Positions 59,147-64,000 of a stretch of 64,000 bases of DNA are shown piece after piece. Each line of letters starts with the position of its first letter. Position 1 is the first letter of the stretch. The notes below the pieces were generated by a model, which was not told the origin of the DNA, searched no databases, and saw nothing but the letters and a program-made list of their open reading frames with translations. The translations under genes and the position numbers were made by a program. Source of the stretch: an uncultured Bacteroidales bacterium (GTDB lineage: Bacteria; Bacteroidota; Bacteroidia; Bacteroidales; UBA3824); contig CALFIU010000130.1 of the NCBI GenBank assembly GCA_937877455.1, forward strand, positions 1-64,000, read 5' to 3'.

Positions 59147-61222
59147 CTATTTTGATATGATTTTGGCTTCAACACGGCGGTTGTTTTGGCGGCCTTCTGC
59201 TGTTTTGTTGGTGTCGCGAGGTTGGTCTGGACCATATCCTTTGGCTATAAGTCTGCTTTGTGGAACTCCTACGCTAACCAAATAGTCAACCACGGCTTTT
59301 GCACGTGCCAAAGAAAGTCGTTGGTTGGCAGCACGTGAACCTGTATTGTCGGTGTGTCCAGAAATTTCTACAACCAAACGGTCGTAAATTTTGAATACAT
59401 CGGCAAGTCTATTGAGTTCACCGTATGATTCTGGACGAAGATTAGATTTTCCTGTATCAAAGAATACGTTGTTAAGCACAACTTTGCTACCCGGATCCAT
59501 TGAGAGTAATTTAATGTCTTTTTGTATCTGTTGGTAGCCAGTGGTAGATGGTATGTTGAAGTTTTCGGAGTGGAAGAAATATCCTTCGCTTTGTACCGAC
59601 ATACCGTAATTTTTACCAGAAGGCAACATAACAGTATATTTTCCATTTGAAGGGTCGGTATTTACGGTTTGGATTATTTCGTTGGTTTGAGTGTCGTAGA
59701 TTTCAACTTTTGCTGGTAATGGCTTTTCGCCTTCAAAGTCGGTAACAATACCGTCAATAACGGTTAGCCTCATAGTTTTTATAACTTCAGGACCTTCGAG
59801 TGGCAACGCTGGCTCTTTGGAATAATAGCAGGCAACTGGCGTAGGAAAAACAGGGAATGGCTTTTTTATGTTGCCGAGTATGAGTGATTTATAAATGTCG
59901 TAGTCGCCTTGAGAACCAACACCTTTGGAGGCGTAGTAGGCCATGCGTGTACTTCCTGGAACGATATTGAAAAATTTTTCGTCATCGCCAGTGTTTACAC
60001 CAAGTCCAAGGTTTACTGGGTCTTTCCAAAATTTACCAGATGCAGAGGCTTTGAAAATATCGAATCCACCTACAGATTTATCGTTGTTGGAGGCAAAATA
60101 CAATACGGTGTCGCCAGCTCCAAAACTTGGGCATTCTTCGTCAAATTGAGTGTTTATAGGTGCTCCAATGTTTACTGGTTTTTTGTATTTACCATTGCTT
60201 TTACGTTCGCAATACCAAATATCGGTTCCACCGTAGCCTTTTTTGCGGTCGCTTGCAAAATAAAGTAGGCTACTATCGTTTGAGAACGAAAATCCAGTTT
60301 CTTTGCTTTTTTTGTTGTTAATTTTGGCAACAAGTCGTTGGTTTTTCTTCCATGTGCCATTTTTGTTGATGGTCATGTAAAGATTTCCACGACCTTTTTT
60401 TCCTCGGTAAACAATCATTTTTGTGCCAGTGATGTCCAAGGTTACTGTTGCATCGTTGAGTTTTGTGTTTAATTTTTTACCAGCGTTTTCGGCATCACTA
60501 TATTTGCCGTTATCTGGGTGCGACATGTATATTTCTTCAAAATATTGGTGGTTTGTTAAACTTTTGCGTTTGGTAGTGTTGCCGTCGGCCTTGCTACGTC
60601 GCGATGTAAAATAGATTGCCGAGTCAAGGTTTGAAAATAGAGGTGAATATTCTGGAGCAACGGTGTTTATGTTGCCTTCTATTTTCTGTTTGATTGCAAG
60701 TTTTGGCTTTTTTGCTAATGCTATACCGTTTTCGCATTCTTGTATTTTACGTTGAACGTCGTCGTTTACTTTGTCGCGTTTTTTTGTGTCTAAACCGTCA
60801 AGGTATTCGTTGTAGTCGGATTTTGCTTTTGCAAAAAGGTCGTTTCGTTGTTTTGCAACTGCAATCCAATACATAATGTCGCTTGCCACGTTGGCATTGG
60901 CATCGTATGCTGCTTGTAAGTGTTTGAGAGCTATAGCGTTTTGCGAACATTTTAGTTCAGAAATTCCTGTTTTATATAGAATTGCAGCGTTGTCCTCGTT
61001 GTATTCTATAGCTTTTTGAAAATATGGCACAGCTTCTTGATAGTATCCTTTTTCGTCGTGGCGATATTTACGTGTAGCTTTTTTGGCAGCTTTCCAAGCA
61101 TCTGAGCCTTCTTGCGATTGAGAAGTTAAAAAGTCGCTTTTTTTTAATTTGGGGTTTTCTTGAGCTATGGCCGTTGATATTGAAATTATTGCGGCTGATA
61201 GTATTAATATTGCTTTTTTCAT
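59147..61222 (-). CDS. OmpA-family protein with TPR and PD40 propeller
   Basis: Starting at the ATG at 61222 the product has 691 residues with a signal peptide (MKKAILILSAAIISISTAIAQ). TPR-like helices (about 45-130) are followed by PD40 blades with DSAIYFTSRRSKADGN, DSSLLYFASDRKKGYGGTDIWYCER and DTVLYFASNNDKSVGGFDIFKAS. A small carboxypeptidase-regulatory-like domain (about 490-560) is followed by a C-terminal OmpA peptidoglycan-binding domain (FFDTGKSNLRPES, SGHTDNTGSRAANQRLSLARAKAV). This is the domain order of PorE, an outer-membrane subunit of the type IX secretion system, but many other such proteins exist. It follows a paralogue by 28 bases. Confidence 0.85.
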   Translation of the reverse strand: MKKAILILSAAIISISTAIAQENPKLKKSDFLTSQSQEGSDAWKAAKKATRKYRHDEKGYYQEAVPYFQKAIEYNEDNAAILYKTGISELKCSQNAIALKHLQAAYDANANVASDIMYWIAVAKQRNDLFAKAKSDYNEYLDGLDTKKRDKVNDDVQRKIQECENGIALAKKPKLAIKQKIEGNINTVAPEYSPLFSNLDSAIYFTSRRSKADGNTTKRKSLTNHQYFEEIYMSHPDNGKYSDAENAGKKLNTKLNDATVTLDITGTKMIVYRGKKGRGNLYMTINKNGTWKKNQRLVAKINNKKSKETGFSFSNDSSLLYFASDRKKGYGGTDIWYCERKSNGKYKKPVNIGAPINTQFDEECPSFGAGDTVLYFASNNDKSVGGFDIFKASASGKFWKDPVNLGLGVNTGDDEKFFNIVPGSTRMAYYASKGVGSQGDYDIYKSLILGNIKKPFPVFPTPVACYYSKEPALPLEGPEVIKTMRLTVIDGIVTDFEGEKPLPAKVEIYDTQTNEIIQTVNTDPSNGKYTVMLPSGKNYGMSVQSEGYFFHSENFNIPSTTGYQQIQKDIKLLSMDPGSKVVLNNVFFDTGKSNLRPESYGELNRLADVFKIYDRLVVEISGHTDNTGSRAANQRLSLARAKAVVDYLVSVGVPQSRLIAKGYGPDQPRDTNKTAEGRQNNRRVEAKIISK

Positions 61223-61250
61223 TTTCTTTAACCTATATTTTTTTTGAAGG

Positions 61251-63272
61251 TTACTTAACAATTTTTATTTCTACTCTTCTGTTTTTTGCCCTGCCTTCAG
61301 GCGTGTTGTTGTCGTCAATAGGGTTTTGGTCGCCTTTTCCTACAAATGTAAGTCTTTCTGCTGCAATACCTTTTTCAACGAGTTTGTTTTTTACGGCTTC
61401 GGCTCTGTTTTTCGACAGAGTTATGTTGTGTTCTTTGTTACCAGTATTGTCGGTGTGTCCAGAAATTTCGAGTTTTATGGTCGGGTTTTCCATGAGCATT
61501 TTGTAAATTGCATTAATTTCTGTTTCCGATTCTGGTTTAATTTCGTATTTATCAGTATCAAAAAATAGATTGTTTAGTGTAGCAATGCTACCTGATTCCA
61601 TTTTTTGTAGGCAAATGTCTTTGTTTTTAAGTTCAAACCCCATACCTTTTTGCAATTGTATGTTTTCTGAATGGTACATATAGCCATCAAGTTTTATTGC
61701 TATGCAATAGTTTTTACCAGCAGGCAATGGTGCAATGTATTTACCATCGTCAGGGTTTGTTTCAGTGGTGTAAATTAGACTTTTATTGTTGTTGTCGTAT
61801 ATTTCAATTACAGCATCAAGAGGTTTTGTTGTTTTACAATCGTGTACTTTTCCTGTAAGGAGCGTCATTTCTGGCGTAGATGCAATAACAACGCTGTCGG
61901 TAGGTGTACTTGTAATTTTTTCTTCGTTTTTGGGTGGTAAGAAATCTATTTTGTAGATGTCGGTATATCCTTTGCTGTCGGGTTTGGCGGCTGAGTAATA
62001 ACCAGTTTTTCCATCTGCCGACAATACAAAATATACTTCATCGTCAGGTGTGTTTATAGGATAGCCAAGGTTTGTAGGATTGCTCCAAGAGCCGTTTGGT
62101 TGTAATTCTGTTTTAAAAATGTCGTAACCGCCCATAGAATTATGTCCTTTGCTGCTAAAATATAATGTTTTACCATCGGCAAGCATAAAAACTCCGTCTT
62201 CATCGTATTTTGTGTTTATGTTGGTGGGCAGTTTTATGGCTTGACTCCAACCGTTTTTTGTTTTTTTCGACATATAAATGTCGCCATTAGATTTTTGTGG
62301 GTCGGGATGTTTGCCTCTTATAAAAAATATTGTGTTGCCATCGTAACTAAAACATGCAGAGTTTTCTATTGCGGTGGTGTTGATACCTCCAACTATTTTT
62401 TCGGGGTTGCTCCATTTACCTTTTTTGCGTTGAGAAATATATAGGTCGCCAGCTTTGTAAGTTATTAGGCTATTACCGTCAGACGAGAGTGCTACGGTTG
62501 CATCGTGGTCTTTTGTATTTATTGGATTACCAATGTTTTGAGGTTGTTGCCATTGGTTGTTTTCAAATTTGCTTGTGTAGATGTCCTCGTAGTTTAAACC
62601 GTCGGCTTTGTCTATAATTGCTTCTGATGCGTCTTTCCTGCGCGATGTAAAATACATTGTACTACCATCGGCTGTTATTACAGGACAATAGTCTGGATAT
62701 TCGCTGTTTATTTGCGTAATGTTGGTTATATTTACGTTTATTGGATTTTGAACCAATATTTTACCGTTTTTGCAACATTCTTTAAGGTATTTTATTTCTG
62801 CAGTTGCGGCTTTGGCTTCATCTGTTTTTGATGTTGCAAATAAGTTGAGATTTTTTTCAGCATCGTCAAATTGCAAGTTTAGCATCTGAGCTTTTGCAAG
62901 GTAATAGGGCAGAAGTGGCGAAATTTTGCTATCGACCTTGTTTGCTTTTTCGAGGTTTTGGAGTGCTTCTGCTTTGTTTTTTGTGCTAAGTTTGCATACA
63001 CCTATTCTATAATTGAGTGCAGCATCATCGCTGTTGTAACGATAAGCATCAAGGTATTGTTGCAATGCGTCGGCGTAAAGGGCAGGATTGCCTGTGTCGA
63101 AGTATTTGTTGCCGTTTTTTACCGATTTCCAAGCTTCTGCAAAACCTTCTTTTTCCTTTTTGAATGTTTGTTGGTCTATTTCGGCATATATTTTTTGAGC
63201 GTACACATTACTATTGCATGTCAAAAAAATGACTGCAAGCAGAAATTGTATTGTTTGGCGCAATAGTTTCAT
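61251..63272 (-). CDS. OmpA-family protein with TPR and PD40 propeller (paralogue)
   Basis: The 673-residue protein has a signal peptide (MKLLRQTIQFLLAVIFLTCNSNVYAQ), TPR-like helices (about 45-140), PD40 blades with STMYFTSRRKDASE, GNTIFFIRGKHPDPQKSNGDIYMSKK and GKTLYFSSKGHNSMGGYDIFKTE, a regulatory-like beta domain (about 475-545) and a C-terminal OmpA domain (FFDTDKYEIKPES, SGHTDNTGNKEHNITLSKNRAEAVKNKL). Its ATG overlaps the TPR gene's stop as ATGA, implying coupled translation. With the next gene it forms a tandem pair, so the operon probably builds or anchors an envelope complex. Confidence 0.85.
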   Translation of the reverse strand: MKLLRQTIQFLLAVIFLTCNSNVYAQKIYAEIDQQTFKKEKEGFAEAWKSVKNGNKYFDTGNPALYADALQQYLDAYRYNSDDAALNYRIGVCKLSTKNKAEALQNLEKANKVDSKISPLLPYYLAKAQMLNLQFDDAEKNLNLFATSKTDEAKAATAEIKYLKECCKNGKILVQNPINVNITNITQINSEYPDYCPVITADGSTMYFTSRRKDASEAIIDKADGLNYEDIYTSKFENNQWQQPQNIGNPINTKDHDATVALSSDGNSLITYKAGDLYISQRKKGKWSNPEKIVGGINTTAIENSACFSYDGNTIFFIRGKHPDPQKSNGDIYMSKKTKNGWSQAIKLPTNINTKYDEDGVFMLADGKTLYFSSKGHNSMGGYDIFKTELQPNGSWSNPTNLGYPINTPDDEVYFVLSADGKTGYYSAAKPDSKGYTDIYKIDFLPPKNEEKITSTPTDSVVIASTPEMTLLTGKVHDCKTTKPLDAVIEIYDNNNKSLIYTTETNPDDGKYIAPLPAGKNYCIAIKLDGYMYHSENIQLQKGMGFELKNKDICLQKMESGSIATLNNLFFDTDKYEIKPESETEINAIYKMLMENPTIKLEISGHTDNTGNKEHNITLSKNRAEAVKNKLVEKGIAAERLTFVGKGDQNPIDDNNTPEGRAKNRRVEIKIVK

Positions 63273-64000
63273 TTACATTCGCCTTTTGTGTTGACTTCAA
63301 TTCCGAGAGATTTTGCCTTTGCCCAATCTTTGCATGCTGCATCAAATTTAAATAGCAATTCTCTTGTATTTCCACGGTGGTAATATGCAAGTCCGTCTTC
63401 TGGGTTGGCTTCTATCCCTTTTGTAAAAATTTCTTCGGCTTTTTGATAGTTTTCTTGTTCAAAATACATAAGTCCAAGATTGTTGTAAGCACCTGTTTTT
63501 TGAGAATCCATGCTTATACATTTTTCAAAATCTTCTTGTGCCTTGGCATATTTTTTTGCTTTGGCATATATTCTACCACGAGCATTGATATAGTCGTAGT
63601 TTTCTAGTTCAAGACTTATTGCTTGGTTTAAATCTGCAATTGCGCCATTGAAATCGTTGAGACCAGCTTTGGCTTCTGCACGATACATGTATATATAACC
63701 AGCCTTGGGAGTTATTTCTGCTGCAGTATTAAAATCGTCCAACGCTGCTTTGTATTTACCTTGCTTAACTTTTGCTGTTCCTCTATCGCAGTAGGCAAGT
63801 GCATTACGTTTGTTTCTTTCTATTGCGGCGTTATATTGTTGTTCTGCCAAACTATATTTTCCACTCATCGTGTAAACCATACCTTTATAATAATAAAGAT
63901 TTGCATCGGAATAGCCGAGTTGTTCTGCCTGCTCTATGTCGTTGAGGGCTTGGTCGTATTTGCCGAGTCGTGTTTCTGCTATTGCTTTGCCAATAAAGTA
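63269..64000 (-). CDS. TPR-repeat protein (partial, cut by window edge)
   Basis: The reading frame is open from the window edge (64000) to the TGA at 63269-63271, giving at least 243 residues; the N terminus lies outside. It is a series of 34-residue TPR units, such as KYSLAEQQYNAAIERNKRN, GKYKAALDDFNTAAEITPKAGYIYMYRAEAK and ENYQKAEEIFTKGIEANPEDGLAYYHRGNTRE, ending with a Cys-containing tail. An internal ATG at 63880 is not the start. TPRs mediate protein contacts. Its stop overlaps the OmpA-family start by ATGA, so it is the upstream member of the PD40-OmpA operon and a candidate partner for it. Confidence 0.88.
   Translation of the reverse strand, partial: YFIGKAIAETRLGKYDQALNDIEQAEQLGYSDANLYYYKGMVYTMSGKYSLAEQQYNAAIERNKRNALAYCDRGTAKVKQGKYKAALDDFNTAAEITPKAGYIYMYRAEAKAGLNDFNGAIADLNQAISLELENYDYINARGRIYAKAKKYAKAQEDFEKCISMDSQKTGAYNNLGLMYFEQENYQKAEEIFTKGIEANPEDGLAYYHRGNTRELLFKFDAACKDWAKAKSLGIEVNTKGECK

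Overview
The window looks like a chromosomal segment of a member of the Bacteroidota, most likely Bacteroidales. The evidence is AT-rich DNA, promoters of the -33 TTTG / -7 TAnnTTTG type (for example TATCTTTG before accD, metY and hemA), the Bacteroidales-type fused fucokinase/GDP-fucose pyrophosphorylase Fkp, large propeller-Y_Y_Y sensors, OmpA proteins with PD40 repeats, and a Bacteroidetes-style glycine-poor RRM protein. All assignments rest on reading the translated sequence; no database search was run.

Layout. 1-2.1 kb: a secreted GH43 glycosidase, clearly richer in G+C than everything else. 2.3-9.2 kb (minus): an RRM protein with a prion-like tail, then a probable operon of two Cache-GAF-PAS membrane receptors and a zinc-ribbon/TM2 protein. 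9.3-10.4 kb (minus): ispE and a Dabb protein. 10.5-25.9 kb (plus): acyl-CoA reductase, AI-2E permease, miaA, fkp, a polytopic DUF6020-like protein, aspS, a degenerate HepT-like protein, a metallo-beta-lactamase-fold hydrolase, a radical SAM/SPASM protein, accD, a GT2 glycosyltransferase, an ECF-type sigma factor and rsmG. 25.9-30.9 kb: a TerB-like protein, a stand-alone CheR methyltransferase, dxs and an outer-membrane porin.

31-39 kb (minus): two very large paralogous membrane sensors ending in SpoIIE/PP2C phosphatases, separated by a 7-bp tandem repeat. 39.1-42.3 kb (minus): a tight four-gene cluster of TSCPD protein, membrane HExxH protein, AAA ATPase and MerR/B12-like regulator. This cluster is the best candidate for an undescribed functional unit. 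42.4-49.1 kb (plus): a YjbQ-type protein, nitroreductase, trpD, tRNA-Ser(CGA), metY with a palindromic putative operator, an NrtR-like Nudix protein and two permeases. 49.2-53.1 kb (minus): hemA-hemC-pepP operon. 53.2-55.6 kb (plus): a small anchored protein, an acyl-CoA carboxyltransferase and a biotin carrier with no biotin carboxylase. 55.6-64 kb (minus): a ThrH-type HAD enzyme, a beta-barrel protein, a Kelch lipoprotein, two PD40-OmpA proteins and a TPR protein cut by the window edge; the last group resembles a cell-envelope assembly.

Taken together, the region is mostly housekeeping (isoprenoid, haem, lipid, tRNA, fucose activation). Embedded in it is an unusually dense set of sensory and partner-switch proteins (two receptors without outputs, two SpoIIE phosphatases, CheR, a sigma factor) whose partners are not in the window. 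No CRISPR array, transposase, integrase or prophage gene was seen. No gene-free stretch exceeds 300 bases.
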